Shown: positions 1 through 7,097 of the stretch, piece by piece
Layout of the letters: every line of letters starts with the position of its first letter
Numbering within the stretch: position 1 is the first letter of the stretch
From: Deltaproteobacteria bacterium
Lineage (GTDB): Bacteria; Desulfobacterota_B; Binatia; UBA9968
Direction of reading: 5' to 3'
DNA length: 15,580 bases
NCBI GenBank assembly: GCA_016193385.1
Contig: JACPSF010000087.1
Coordinates: 1-15,580, forward strand
Notes under the pieces: model-generated
The model's input: only the letters and a program-made list of their open reading frames with translations
Database searches by the model: none
Told to the model about the DNA's origin: nothing
Made by a program: the position numbers and the translations under genes

Positions 1-867
1 CCTGACCTCTTGAACATAATTGGAGGCCACTCCAGTAGTGATAATCCCGAACTCCTCATCGCCCTTCATCTCCAGCCTGTTGAAGGGTAATTCATTCGCC
101 AACTCCTTCATTAGCTTCAACTGATCCTCTTGCCACCGCTTTCTAGCGTGGATACCAGGCCCTCCGTGCACGCTCCAGCGGCTTGCGTCCGTGACCACAT
201 GCGCAGCCTTACGGATCTGCGGGAAAGGGCCCAGTGTTACGGGAGAATGGGACCACGCCACCTCATTGGTTATCAGCAACAGCACCGGGATCTTCAGTCG
301 CTCCGAAATGTCGAGCCCGGCCACAATCATGTCCTTCGCCTCCTGCGGGTCCGCTGGGTCAAGACCTACGAGCCTCAACATCGTAGCGTAAAAACGGCAA
401 TCGAATTCGCCGGAAGAAACGTACCCCCCTATATCGGTGCCGGCGATCATCACCATACCCCCTTCCACTCCACCGTAAGAAAATTGCAGGACGCTGTCCG
501 AGACGACGTTCATGCCAAGGTCTTTGCCGCCATAGCAGGTACGGAGTCCCGCCATCGCACCTGCCGCCGCCACCTCGAAGGCCACCTTCTCATTGATGGA
601 CCATTCCACGTACATACCGAACTCATCGGCTACCGCGGCTAAAAGGTCAGGATAATGACACGCCGGAGCTCCTGGAAATGAGGTAACAATTTGGGCTCCG
701 CCTTCCAGCAGCCCGCGCGCGAGCGCGGCATCCCCGGACATGGCAACCTGCTTCCCCGGGGCATCGAGCCTGAACCCGAGGGCCCTCGTGGGGGTATTTA
801 ACACAGTTCTCTGCAGAAGTTGCTCGTTCACCTCTTTACGGGTAAGTTCCCTTGCGACAGTGTGCAT
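1..867 (-). CDS. Indolepyruvate:ferredoxin oxidoreductase alpha-subunit-like protein (IorA type), N-terminal part, truncated by window edge
   Basis: Translating the minus strand from an ATG at 867 gives 289 open codons that run off the left edge; IorA proteins are usually about 600 residues, so roughly the first half is present. A strong Shine-Dalgarno sequence (AGGAGGG) precedes the ATG. The frame shows the pyrimidine-binding domain of 2-oxoacid:ferredoxin oxidoreductases: MSGDAALARG near residue 43, a SFPGAP turn near 63, the INE motif at 91-93 (E93 being the expected ThDP-activating Glu), GMNVVSD near 118 and GGVEGGMV near 132. The family decarboxylates aryl-2-oxoacids such as indolepyruvate oxidatively to acyl-CoA with ferredoxin as acceptor, in the cytoplasm. 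The C-terminal ThDP/4Fe-4S part and any beta subunit would lie outside. SBP-A ends 94 bp upstream on the same strand, so the two may be co-transcribed. The real substrate is unknown. Confidence 0.85.
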   Translation of the reverse strand, partial: MHTVARELTRKEVNEQLLQRTVLNTPTRALGFRLDAPGKQVAMSGDAALARGLLEGGAQIVTSFPGAPACHYPDLLAAVADEFGMYVEWSINEKVAFEVAAAGAMAGLRTCYGGKDLGMNVVSDSVLQFSYGGVEGGMVMIAGTDIGGYVSSGEFDCRFYATMLRLVGLDPADPQEAKDMIVAGLDISERLKIPVLLLITNEVAWSHSPVTLGPFPQIRKAAHVVTDASRWSVHGGPGIHARKRWQEDQLKLMKELANELPFNRLEMKGDEEFGIITTGVASNYVQEVR

Positions 868-893
868 GTTGCCCTCCTGATCTCTTGGAAAAC

Positions 894-910
894 AGCGAGC
901 GGCCTGCCAG
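894..910 (-). promoter_or_regulatory. Possible sigma-54 (-24/-12) promoter before the IorA-like gene
   Basis: On the minus strand the sequence CTGGCAGGCCGCTCGCT has GG and GC separated by exactly 10 nt, as in the sigma-54 consensus TGGCAC-N5-TTGC. The -24 half is good (TGGCA) but the -12 half is TCGCT instead of TTGCW. The predicted start lies near 883, leaving a leader of about 16 nt that contains the AGGAGGG ribosome-binding site. It is weaker than the four matches in the two divergent regions and may be a chance match in GC-rich sequence. Confidence 0.3.
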
Positions 911-961
911 AGGACTCTTGAGCCCGACCGCAGCAAACCCAGCCGTTCGTGTTTGTTAAAT

Positions 962-1996
962 TCAGAATCGAGCTTTCTTCAATTCAATGTTAATCGAGTG
1001 CACCAGGTTAAAATCGTAAACGCTTTCCGGAGAAATCTCCTTTTCTACTTTAAGCGCCCTTCTTTGGAAGGTAATCATCCGCTCTTGAAGAGTCCTGGGA
1101 ATGGTGCCGTCGGCGGAAAAGGCCAGTATGGAGCTGCGGTAAGTTTCAACCGCATCATTTTCCGAGATTCGCCAAATCTCGGTTAATTTACTCGCCACCT
1201 CCTTTTCGTGAGATTTCCACCATAAAAAGCCTTTCAGGGTGCCCCGCAAGAAACGACGTACCAGTTCCGGTCGTTCAGATAATGTCTTCTCCGTTACCAC
1301 AACCCCGCCCGATACAAATTCCATTTGATCGCCATAAAACAACAGCTCGTTAAACTGTTGCTTCTTCGCCACGAGGCGCCCCATATGGTCAACGACAGCC
1401 GCGTCGACCGAGCCACTGACTAATGCGGCGAGTCTGTCAGGGGCGTTCCCGACTGCGCGAAGCATCACGTCCCGCTCGGGGACAATCTCATATTTCCGGA
1501 GCACCTCCCGGGTGACCTGATCCAAGGCGGCACCAAAGCTTGAGATAGCAATTTGCCCGGCTCCCTGTTTGCGGCCTTTAATCATCTGCAATGTCTTGAC
1601 GCCCTTGCCGCCATAGAGCCACCAGAGTGGCTTGACATCGAAGACCATGACGATCTTGAGCGGAAAGCCCCGAAGGATGGCCCCTGCGCCCTGCCCGAGG
1701 ATCTGACTAAAGTCAAAGCTGCCCGCGACCAACCCCTGGATTCCTGGTAGCATCCCTGCCATGATAGGGAGCACCTCGAGCCCTTCATCTCTGTAGAAAC
1801 CTTTATCATTCGCGAACCTATAAACGAGAGCGTTCGGACTCGAAGCCCCGGACACGTGGAGCTTAACCTGCTCCAATGCGAATAACCGCTCCGCCGCAAG
1901 CAACCATAGTGCCGCTGCCAAGAGAAGACCGACACGCATCATCCGTTTTCGGGAGTTACCGGCCTTCGACTCCGTACCCACGCTCATGCCCAGCAT
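962..1996 (-). CDS. ABC transporter solute-binding protein, NMT1/SsuA-like (SBP-A)
   Basis: A 344-residue periplasmic-binding-protein-like product. It has a basic n-region (RKRMMR), a hydrophobic stretch (VGLLLAAALWLLAA) and a likely cleavage after LFA, so it should be exported. The body matches the NMT1/THI5-like fold: ANDKGFYRDEGLEV near the N-terminus, the LKIVMVF.VKPLWWLYG hinge region, and a C-terminal SERPELVRRFLRGTLKG segment. It is a clear paralogue of the protein at 5001-5963; both share LWWLYG, VRRF.RGTLK and FDF/YDFN..HS endings. I chose the ATG at 1996 because it has a purine-rich AAGGGGGG ribosome-binding site and gives a sensible signal peptide. The frame continues upstream through a relic of an amidohydrolase gene. 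No permease or ATPase adjoins it, so it either serves a transporter encoded elsewhere or acts as a sensor or scavenger. The ligand is unknown. Confidence 0.88.
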   Translation of the reverse strand: MLGMSVGTESKAGNSRKRMMRVGLLLAAALWLLAAERLFALEQVKLHVSGASSPNALVYRFANDKGFYRDEGLEVLPIMAGMLPGIQGLVAGSFDFSQILGQGAGAILRGFPLKIVMVFDVKPLWWLYGGKGVKTLQMIKGRKQGAGQIAISSFGAALDQVTREVLRKYEIVPERDVMLRAVGNAPDRLAALVSGSVDAAVVDHMGRLVAKKQQFNELLFYGDQMEFVSGGVVVTEKTLSERPELVRRFLRGTLKGFLWWKSHEKEVASKLTEIWRISENDAVETYRSSILAFSADGTIPRTLQERMITFQRRALKVEKEISPESVYDFNLVHSINIELKKARF

Positions 1997-2033
1997 CTTT
2001 CCCCCCCTTAAAAATTGTACCTGCCCGCCCCCT

Positions 2034-2063
2034 GGCACGATGTGCGGGAAGACGTCGATGATC
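2034..2063 (-). pseudogene. Relic of the first ten codons of an amidohydrolase gene
   Basis: This 30-bp stretch is identical at 29 of 30 positions to 7017-7046, which encodes the N-terminus of the intact amidohydrolase (IIDVFPHIVP). Here the codon at the start position reads AAG instead of ATG, and homology ends just past the tenth codon, where sequence leading into SBP-A begins. The relic is in the same reading frame as SBP-A, with no stop between them. The simplest reading is that an amidohydrolase once stood between the promoter and SBP-A, as it still does at 6068-7048, and was deleted. Confidence 0.8.
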
Positions 2064-2099
2064 TTATAGTAAACCCTGGTGTTTCCTGTCGCAGAGGCT

Positions 2100-2118
2100 C
2101 AGCAACTTCTATGCCACA
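2100..2118 (-). promoter_or_regulatory. Sigma-54 (-24/-12) promoter for SBP-A
   Basis: The minus strand reads TGTGGCATAGAAGTTGCTG, matching the sigma-54 consensus TGGCA-N6-TTGCW with exactly 10 nt between GG and GC. The same 19 bases are perfectly conserved at 7079-7097, although the flanking sequence has diverged. The predicted transcription start is near 2090, giving a leader of about 94 nt to the SBP-A ATG that contains the amidohydrolase relic. Sigma-54 promoters need an ATP-dependent activator; none is encoded in this window. Confidence 0.72.
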
Positions 2119-2198
2119 GGTGAACCGATCTGCTCCCGGCTACGAAACGAAGTGAACTCCCTTAGAGTCGCGTGGGAATCGACGAACCACCTAAGAGT

Positions 2199-2269
2199 TT
2201 TTCTTATTTTTCGGTAAAATTTTCTTATTTCGTGGAAAATCTGCCCGTCTTTTCTAAATTCAAGGAAAG
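2199..2269. promoter_or_regulatory. Three tandem TTTTC...GGAAA boxes, candidate activator (UAS) sites
   Basis: Three related boxes start at 2199, 2220 and 2250, with the pattern TTTTCTWAWTT-n3-GGAAA; the third keeps it fully and the first is degenerate in its right half. Each has partial dyad symmetry (TTTTC facing GAAAA). The first two form a 21-bp head-to-tail duplication, two helical turns apart; the third follows after 30 bp. They lie about 110-180 bp from the predicted minus-strand start and about 90-160 bp from the predicted plus-strand start, the usual position for bacterial enhancer-binding proteins. The identity of the binding protein is not deducible. Confidence 0.55.
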
Positions 2270-2330
2270 GAAGCTAACAGCCGTAGCCTTCAGGGCTCCC
2301 TTGAACGGCCAGGGGCGGCATGGTAGTAGT

Positions 2331-2346
2331 AGGCACTCGATTTGCG
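2331..2346 (+). promoter_or_regulatory. Sigma-54 (-24/-12) promoter for the broken SBP gene
   Basis: AGGCACTCGATTTGCG has GGCAC and TTTGC with the required 10 nt between GG and GC. The counterpart at 7271-7287 is a still better match. The predicted start near 2357 leaves a 25-nt leader to the ATG at 2382. It deviates from consensus at the first -24 base and after TTGC. Confidence 0.6.
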
Positions 2347-2381
2347 GTGAGAGAAGGCGCAGACAAAACGGAGATCCTAAG

Positions 2382-3288
2382 ATGAAAACCGCGGCGTGTC
2401 TCTTTACAATTGTCATACTGCTGCTGGTTCGGTTTCCCGCTTACGGCCAGGACAAAATCCGCATTGGTATTTCAGCTATCTCGCCAGGTTTCCTTCCGAC
2501 GGTCGTCGCCGAAAAGAAAGGGTTTTACCTCAAATACGGCTTGATCTCTGAGCACGTCATAACGCCCTGCGCGGTCGCCACTACTGCCCTCCTCGCGGAT
2601 GATCTGGATTACGCCATCTGCGCGGGACCGGGTGTGTCCGGAGCCATCAAAGGAGCCCCGCTAAAACTCGTCATGTTCACGCAGGACAAGCTAACATACC
2701 TCCTACTCGTCAAACCCAACGTCCAAAAGGTTACGGACCTGCGCGGAAAAACCGTCGGCATCAGCACCTACGGAAGCCAGCTCCATCTCAGCTCGATAAC
2801 CGTGCTCCGCCAATTTGGATTGGAGCCCGGCAAAGACATAAACTTACTGCCCAGCGGCGACGACAATGCGAGATTGGCCGCGCTTGAGTCGGGACGCATC
2901 GATGCCACCTTTGCCGCCTCCCCCACAGAAATCATTGGGGCTAGAATGGGTTATAAGGTTCTGCTGTGGACGCGCGACTACGTGCAGCTCCCGCATAAAA
3001 CGCACGATAAAGGGCACGATTGAAGCTCTTCGATTTCTGCGTGAAAAAAAAGAGGAGGCTATCGAAATAGCTTCAAAGTGGACCAAGCTAGATGCGGCCA
3101 CCACGCGCGCGGTCCTGGAAAATTACCTCCAGGCCTATAGCGCTGATGGCGCCATGACCGATCCCATGCTCCTAGCCGCCATTCAGATGGAACTGGAACG
3201 GGCAAAGACACAAAAAGAGATCCCGATCTCGCAGGTGGCTGACCGGACGCTGCTATTGCAGGCCCACAAAGAGCTCGGCTTAAAATAG
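2382..3288 (+). pseudogene. Broken ABC solute-binding protein gene (NMT1-like), internal deletion plus frameshift
   Basis: An ATG at 2382, preceded by GGAG, opens a signal-peptide-bearing frame (MKTAACLFTIVILLLVRF, cleavage near AYG). The NMT1-type body follows: VVAEKKGFYLKYGL, GAPLKLVMFTQDKLTYLL, DLRGKTVGISTYG. This frame reaches RDYVQLP near 2993 and then stops at 3021-3023. The family's C-terminal half resumes one frame over at about 2995 (KRTIKGTIEALRF onward, to the stop at 3286-3288). Compared with the two neighbouring SBPs, some 15-20 residues corresponding to GGVVVTEKTLSERPELV are missing at the junction. A deletion whose length is not a multiple of three explains both the missing residues and the frame change. 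A simple sequencing indel would not remove the residues. The promoter region is still conserved, so the break may be recent. Confidence 0.82.
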
Positions 3289-3328
3289 CCTCCTATCGCT
3301 AAATCCGCCAAACACCGAGGCAGCTAAT

Positions 3329-4936
3329 CTAATCTTCCGCGGTGATGACGTCGAGCACCGCAGCCGTCTTCTTTGATAGGACGTCGTCCATGGCGCGCCT
3401 TAGCTCTCGCGGGTCGTCTACTCGTCTCCCGTATACCCCGCAGGCTTCGGCAAATTTGGCGAAATTGAAATGTCCTATGTCGTAGATAAGGTCGGAACCG
3501 ACCCCGCCTATTTTCCCAGCAAACTTTGGACCAGCGTTGGTGCCGTTGTTGAAGACAACTACCTTGATCGGCAAGTCGTTTTGAACCGCGGTCATTAGCT
3601 CTTCCATACACTGAAGGAAGCTGGCGTCTCCTTCGGCAAGCACAACTTCCCTTTTCGGATATACCAACTGTGCCGCTATGGCGGCAGGCATGCCAAATCC
3701 CATGCCTTGGTATCTTCCCTGCATTAGAAGAAGATGTTTCTTGACCCTGAATGATTCCTTAAAGTGAAAGGGGCCAGAATCGGTGACAACTATCGCATTC
3801 TCTCCCACCGAATCTTCCAAGATCTTAGTCAGGTAGTAGTGGGTGATAGGCTTGGACGGCTGATTCTTCATCTCTTCTGTCATCTGAAAATTTTCTTGAG
3901 TTTCTTGTCGCACCTCGTTCAAAAAAGCCAAGCCGCGCCTCTGGGCGACCTGCCTGTTGAGGAGGGCGATTGTCTCTCCTGCGTCTGCAAGAATCTGAAC
4001 ATCAACTCCTATTCTTTTGCCGATGTTGGCTGGATTGGTGTCGATTTGTATTACCTTCGCGTCGCTGCGAAAAGCCTCGGACATATACGGATAATCGGTT
4101 CCTATGAGAAGAACCGCGTCAGCACGCTGTCCAACCCTGACGGCAAGCGGCGCCCGTCCCATGATCGTGCTCGCGATGAGGACTCCCATGTTGTGATCGA
4201 GATCTATTGGCGCCACGCTAGCGCCGGTGGACCTGGTTGTGAAAACCGGCGCGTGGAGCTTTCGCGACAGTTTCTTTATTTCGTTGCCATGTCCTACTGC
4301 GCCACGACCCGCCAATATGAGAATCCGATCTGCGTTGTTGAGTATTTTCGCAGCCGCCCCGACCGAGTCTTCTCTGGGCTCGGGTCGCCACATGGTTGGA
4401 GGTCCAGGATATTTTGCTTCAACCTGCTCGATCACTTCGGACTGTATATCTGTTGGGACGGATACATGCGCTACCCCTCGATGAACGAGCGCGGCTCTAC
4501 AAGCTCTGGAAATCATGAGGGAAGCATTGTTGCCCGTCACCAGCAGGTGATTGTAAACGGTAAACGCGCTGAAAAGCCGTGTCGTGTCAATCTCCTGAGT
4601 ATAGTCTGTTCCTATGTGAAACGACTCTACCTGTCCGGTCAGTGCTACGACGGGAAGACCGTCCAACATAGCACCGTATAATCCTGGCAACATTCTCACC
4701 GCCCCTGGCGCGCCCATGCCAAGACAAGCTCCGAGTCCCCCCGTTAACATTGACATTACACCTGCAGCAGTGGCGCCTGCGCCCTCGTCTCGAACGACAA
4801 TGAATCGTAACCCTGCTCGTGCAACGCCGTCCGCGAGCGTGTTGACCTTGTCGCCGGGAAGACCGAATACGTATTTTACTCCGAACCTGGCGAGCGTCTC
4901 GCCGATAGAGTCTGCTACCCGCTTTCCAGCCGTCAA
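3329..4936 (-). CDS. ThDP-dependent acetolactate synthase/pyruvate oxidase-type enzyme
   Basis: A three-domain ThDP enzyme of about 535 residues, the normal size for the ILVB/PoxB family. Numbering from the most upstream possible TTG (4966), it shows YVFGLPGD (33-39), the catalytic-Glu motif RDEGAGATAAG (E61), a central domain with LILAGRG (216-222) and VLLIGTDYPY, and the ThDP/Mg motif EGDASF...VFNNG (GD 446-447, NN 473-474). The family joins or splits 2-oxoacids through ThDP (acetolactate synthase, pyruvate oxidase, benzoylformate decarboxylase, sulfoacetaldehyde acetyltransferase); the reaction here cannot be fixed. I chose the TTG at 4936 because it has GGAG 8 nt upstream. TTG 4966 has no visible ribosome-binding site, and a stop codon lies just above it. 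It is the third gene of the amidohydrolase-SBP-ThDP operon and converges on the broken SBP with about 40 bp between, where no terminator is visible. Confidence 0.87.
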   Translation of the reverse strand: MTAGKRVADSIGETLARFGVKYVFGLPGDKVNTLADGVARAGLRFIVVRDEGAGATAAGVMSMLTGGLGACLGMGAPGAVRMLPGLYGAMLDGLPVVALTGQVESFHIGTDYTQEIDTTRLFSAFTVYNHLLVTGNNASLMISRACRAALVHRGVAHVSVPTDIQSEVIEQVEAKYPGPPTMWRPEPREDSVGAAAKILNNADRILILAGRGAVGHGNEIKKLSRKLHAPVFTTRSTGASVAPIDLDHNMGVLIASTIMGRAPLAVRVGQRADAVLLIGTDYPYMSEAFRSDAKVIQIDTNPANIGKRIGVDVQILADAGETIALLNRQVAQRRGLAFLNEVRQETQENFQMTEEMKNQPSKPITHYYLTKILEDSVGENAIVVTDSGPFHFKESFRVKKHLLLMQGRYQGMGFGMPAAIAAQLVYPKREVVLAEGDASFLQCMEELMTAVQNDLPIKVVVFNNGTNAGPKFAGKIGGVGSDLIYDIGHFNFAKFAEACGVYGRRVDDPRELRRAMDDVLSKKTAAVLDVITAED

Positions 4937-5000
4937 GTCTTTCGCTCCAATCGTGGGATACGGCAAAGTGCGCGATCAATACACGCGATCATATTCCACA

Positions 5001-5963
5001 TTACCGTACTGTGCTCAGGGAATGGACTATACTGAAATCGAATACTTTCTCCGGCGGCGTCTCCTGCTCCGCCTTGATCACGCTTTTGTGAAAGGTCAGC
5101 AACCGTTTCTGAAGGTCCAGCGGAACGGTTCCATCGGAGGTAAAAACTTCCAAGACCCTCTGGTGGATATCGGAAGCGTCGTCCTTAGAAACCTTGTAGA
5201 ACCCGGCGATTTTGTCGACCGACCCTTCCTTGTTAGAGCGCAGCCACTGCAAACTCTTGAGGGTTCCCCGGACAAAGCGGCGCACATAGTCGGGCTTCTG
5301 GCTCAAGGTCTTCTCCGCCACGACAACTCCCCCGTTGAGCGCCTCCAGCTCCGATCCGAGGAAGAGCAGCTCCGGAAGCCCTTCCTTTCTGGCCACGATC
5401 CTCTCCCCGACCGTTACCACCGTCGCATCAATGGCCCCCGTGAGCAGGGCGGCGATTTGCGGGCCGCCGTTCGCTATCACGCGAAAGGCCACATCCCGTT
5501 GGGGGTCGATGCCGTGGTTCGCGAGCGAGGCTCGCGTCATGACGTCGTGGCCCGTTCCGAATCCCGACACACCCACCAACTTCCCACCCTTAAGATCTTG
5601 GACATTTTTTATTTTCTTCGAACCGTAAAGCCACCACAGAGGCCGGGGATCAAAAATCATGATAATTTTCAGCGGAGCGCCGCGCATGATCGCGCTCGTG
5701 GTGGTCCCAAGGATCATGCTAAAATCGAAGCTCTGAGCTATGAGCCCTTGAATCCCCGCCGTCATGGCCGCCCCAACCCGCCTCACCTCCAGCCCCTCAT
5801 CCCTGTAGAAACCCTCGTCAACCCCGATCATAAACGGCAGCACATTCGGGCTACTCCCTCCGGGCGGGACATGAAGGTTCACAATGTCAGCGGCGCTCGC
5901 CAACCCGATGGTGCTCCATGCCAGCGCCAGCGCTATGAGGAGCACGCTGCTTTTCGTCCTCAC
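5001..5963 (-). CDS. ABC transporter solute-binding protein, NMT1/SsuA-like (SBP-B)
   Basis: A 320-residue exported binding protein. It has a signal peptide ending LASA before ADIVNL, then the family body with VDEGFYRDEGLEV, GAPLKIIMIFDPRPLWWLYG, an LKGGKLVGVSGFG loop and the C-terminal QKPDYVRRFVRGTLK segment. The start is GTG at 5963 with AAGGAG about 10 nt upstream. It resembles SBP-A (962-1996) along its whole length and is more distant from the broken SBP at 2382 and the SBP at 13804. It sits between the amidohydrolase (104 bp upstream) and the ThDP enzyme (34-64 bp downstream) on the same strand, which suggests that its ligand is a substrate or product of those enzymes. No membrane component is adjacent. 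Confidence 0.9.
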   Translation of the reverse strand: MRTKSSVLLIALALAWSTIGLASAADIVNLHVPPGGSSPNVLPFMIGVDEGFYRDEGLEVRRVGAAMTAGIQGLIAQSFDFSMILGTTTSAIMRGAPLKIIMIFDPRPLWWLYGSKKIKNVQDLKGGKLVGVSGFGTGHDVMTRASLANHGIDPQRDVAFRVIANGGPQIAALLTGAIDATVVTVGERIVARKEGLPELLFLGSELEALNGGVVVAEKTLSQKPDYVRRFVRGTLKSLQWLRSNKEGSVDKIAGFYKVSKDDASDIHQRVLEVFTSDGTVPLDLQKRLLTFHKSVIKAEQETPPEKVFDFSIVHSLSTVR

Positions 5964-6067
5964 TATTAACAGTCTCCTTCCTCAGAAGCCTACTTCTGTA
6001 CTGCTGCTTGGGGCTTGCCCAAAGCGGACTGGAATTCGGCTCGTTCGCTGATTTCCTTATAGATTGG

Positions 6068-7048
6068 TTAGCGTAGCGCCAACACCTGGCGCGCATTGCC
6101 CTCGAAGATCTTCTGACGTTCGGCCTTATCCAGAGACAGGGCTTCGACCGTCGCAATGTTGTCGCGGATGTACTGCAGCCCGTCCTCCTCGCCGAAGGGC
6201 ATATCCGTGCCAAAAAGGATATGCTCTACCCCAAGAAACGAGAGGGCGCATTCCAGGGCATGCGGGGCCACCCCCTGCATCGCAGTATCACCATAGAACA
6301 TCTTGTAGTAATCCAGGATGTCCTTCTTAAGGATGTCCGCAACCGGATGACCTTCAGTCCCGCGCATCTTTGACTGCGCGACAATACGCATGGCATGGTG
6401 GGGCACCATGCCCCCGGCATGATGTGTAATGATTCGAAGGTTGGGATAACGATCCATGATGCCGGAGAAGATAAGCCTCGACATGAAGATTGCCGTTTCA
6501 TAAGGCCACCCAAACGTCGTCGACAGCCGATACTTCGAGTAAGACTCGGTAGGATAGTCAGCCGCCGCCGCCGCCCTGGTCGGGTGCGCCCAAATCGCCT
6601 TGCCCAGCGCAGCCATTCGCGCGTAAAATGGCTCAAAGCGCGGGTCGTCCAGCGGAGCCCCGTTGACGCTGGTGCCGACTTCCACGCCTAAAGCGCCCAG
6701 CTTGCCAACCGTGCGGTCAAGTTCTTCAAGCGCCGCGTCGGTGCCGAGAAACGGCAGCGAAGCAGCAAACCCCACAAACCGGTCGGGATGTTTGGCCACC
6801 AGTTCGGCCATACCGTCGTTGGCCAGCCGAGCAAGCTCTTTAGCATCGGGGTCCTGGTTCAGCACGTCGACCACTGAGATGGGAACAGTCAGTACCTGTT
6901 TATAGTTATCGACCCGGTCCATAACCCTAAAACGCACCTCAAGATCATACTGACACTTCGGACCGGGCCACCGCCCGGGAAGACCGGATTGGTAATAGCG
7001 CTCATAAAGACCCTGTGGCACGATATGCGGGAAGACGTCGATGATCAT
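6068..7048 (-). CDS. Amidohydrolase_2 family metal-dependent hydrolase (COG2159, ACMSD-like)
   Basis: A 326-residue TIM-barrel amidohydrolase, within the normal length of about 300-350. The start is ATG 7048, chosen for its AAGGAG ribosome-binding site 9 nt upstream and for the family-typical N-terminus. Visible metal-site motifs are H8 in FPHIVP, H155 in WAHPTR, H209/H210 in ITHHAGGMVP and D282 in FGTDMPFG. The usual first HxH is FxH here (DVFPH), so one histidine ligand is absent; this form may be normal for part of the family. Relatives decarboxylate or hydrolyse cyclic or unsaturated carboxylic acids such as aminocarboxymuconate semialdehyde and gamma-resorcylate. It is the first gene of an operon with SBP-B and the ThDP enzyme, read from the sigma-54 match at 7079-7097 with a leader of about 21 nt. 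An in-frame open stretch of 24 codons follows its TAA. Confidence 0.88.
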   Translation of the reverse strand: MIIDVFPHIVPQGLYERYYQSGLPGRWPGPKCQYDLEVRFRVMDRVDNYKQVLTVPISVVDVLNQDPDAKELARLANDGMAELVAKHPDRFVGFAASLPFLGTDAALEELDRTVGKLGALGVEVGTSVNGAPLDDPRFEPFYARMAALGKAIWAHPTRAAAAADYPTESYSKYRLSTTFGWPYETAIFMSRLIFSGIMDRYPNLRIITHHAGGMVPHHAMRIVAQSKMRGTEGHPVADILKKDILDYYKMFYGDTAMQGVAPHALECALSFLGVEHILFGTDMPFGEEDGLQYIRDNIATVEALSLDKAERQKIFEGNARQVLALR

Positions 7049-7078
7049 GGGACAAAACTCCTTTTTTCCCCACAAGGG

Positions 7079-7097
7079 CAGCAACTTCTATGCCACA
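7079..7097 (-). promoter_or_regulatory. Sigma-54 (-24/-12) promoter for the amidohydrolase operon
   Basis: The minus strand reads TGTGGCATAGAAGTTGCTG: TGGCA and TTGCT with 10 nt between GG and GC. The predicted start is near 7069, which places the AAGGAG ribosome-binding site and the ATG at 7048 directly downstream. It is identical over 19 bases to 2100-2118. Confidence 0.75.

Larger units (their letters stand above)
2034..2381. repeat. Divergent regulatory cassette, left copy (paralogous to 7017-7315)
   Basis: This accounts for nearly all of the 385-bp stretch between SBP-A and the broken SBP. Blocks shared with 7017-7315, in the same order, are: the 30-bp amidohydrolase N-terminal sequence (2034-2063), a 19-bp identical block (2100-2118), GGGAATCGA (2174-2182), the TTTTC boxes (2220-2269), GGCGGCA, GGCAC...TTGC (2332-2345), and CGGAGA..CTAAG ending at 2381. 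The gap between the 19-bp block and GGGAATCGA is 55 nt in both copies. Between the blocks the sequence has diverged, so this is an old duplication under selection at specific sites. It ends directly at the start codon of the gene at 2382. Confidence 0.8.

Noticed and set aside
1997..2381. TPP riboswitch upstream of thiamine-precursor-type (NMT1) SBP genes
   Set aside because: No CUGAGA/ACCUGA-type conserved core on either strand here or at 7049-7409.
2985..3025. Programmed ribosomal frameshifting in the broken SBP gene
   Set aside because: Conserved residues are missing at the junction as well as the frame, so a frameshift during translation could not restore a full protein.
3764..4681. A 305-codon plus-strand frame inside the ThDP enzyme gene
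   Set aside because: Antisense to conserved ThDP motifs; no ribosome-binding site and no recognisable domain.
4716..5969. A 417-codon open frame on the plus strand opposite SBP-B and the ThDP gene start
   Set aside because: Arg/Pro/His-rich translation with no family motif; it mirrors the codon bias of two well-supported genes on the other strand.
6006..6020. Sigma-54-like GG-N10-GC on the minus strand before SBP-B
   Set aside because: The -12 element would be AAGC and the -24 element GGGCA; too far from consensus, and SBP-B is probably in the amidohydrolase operon.
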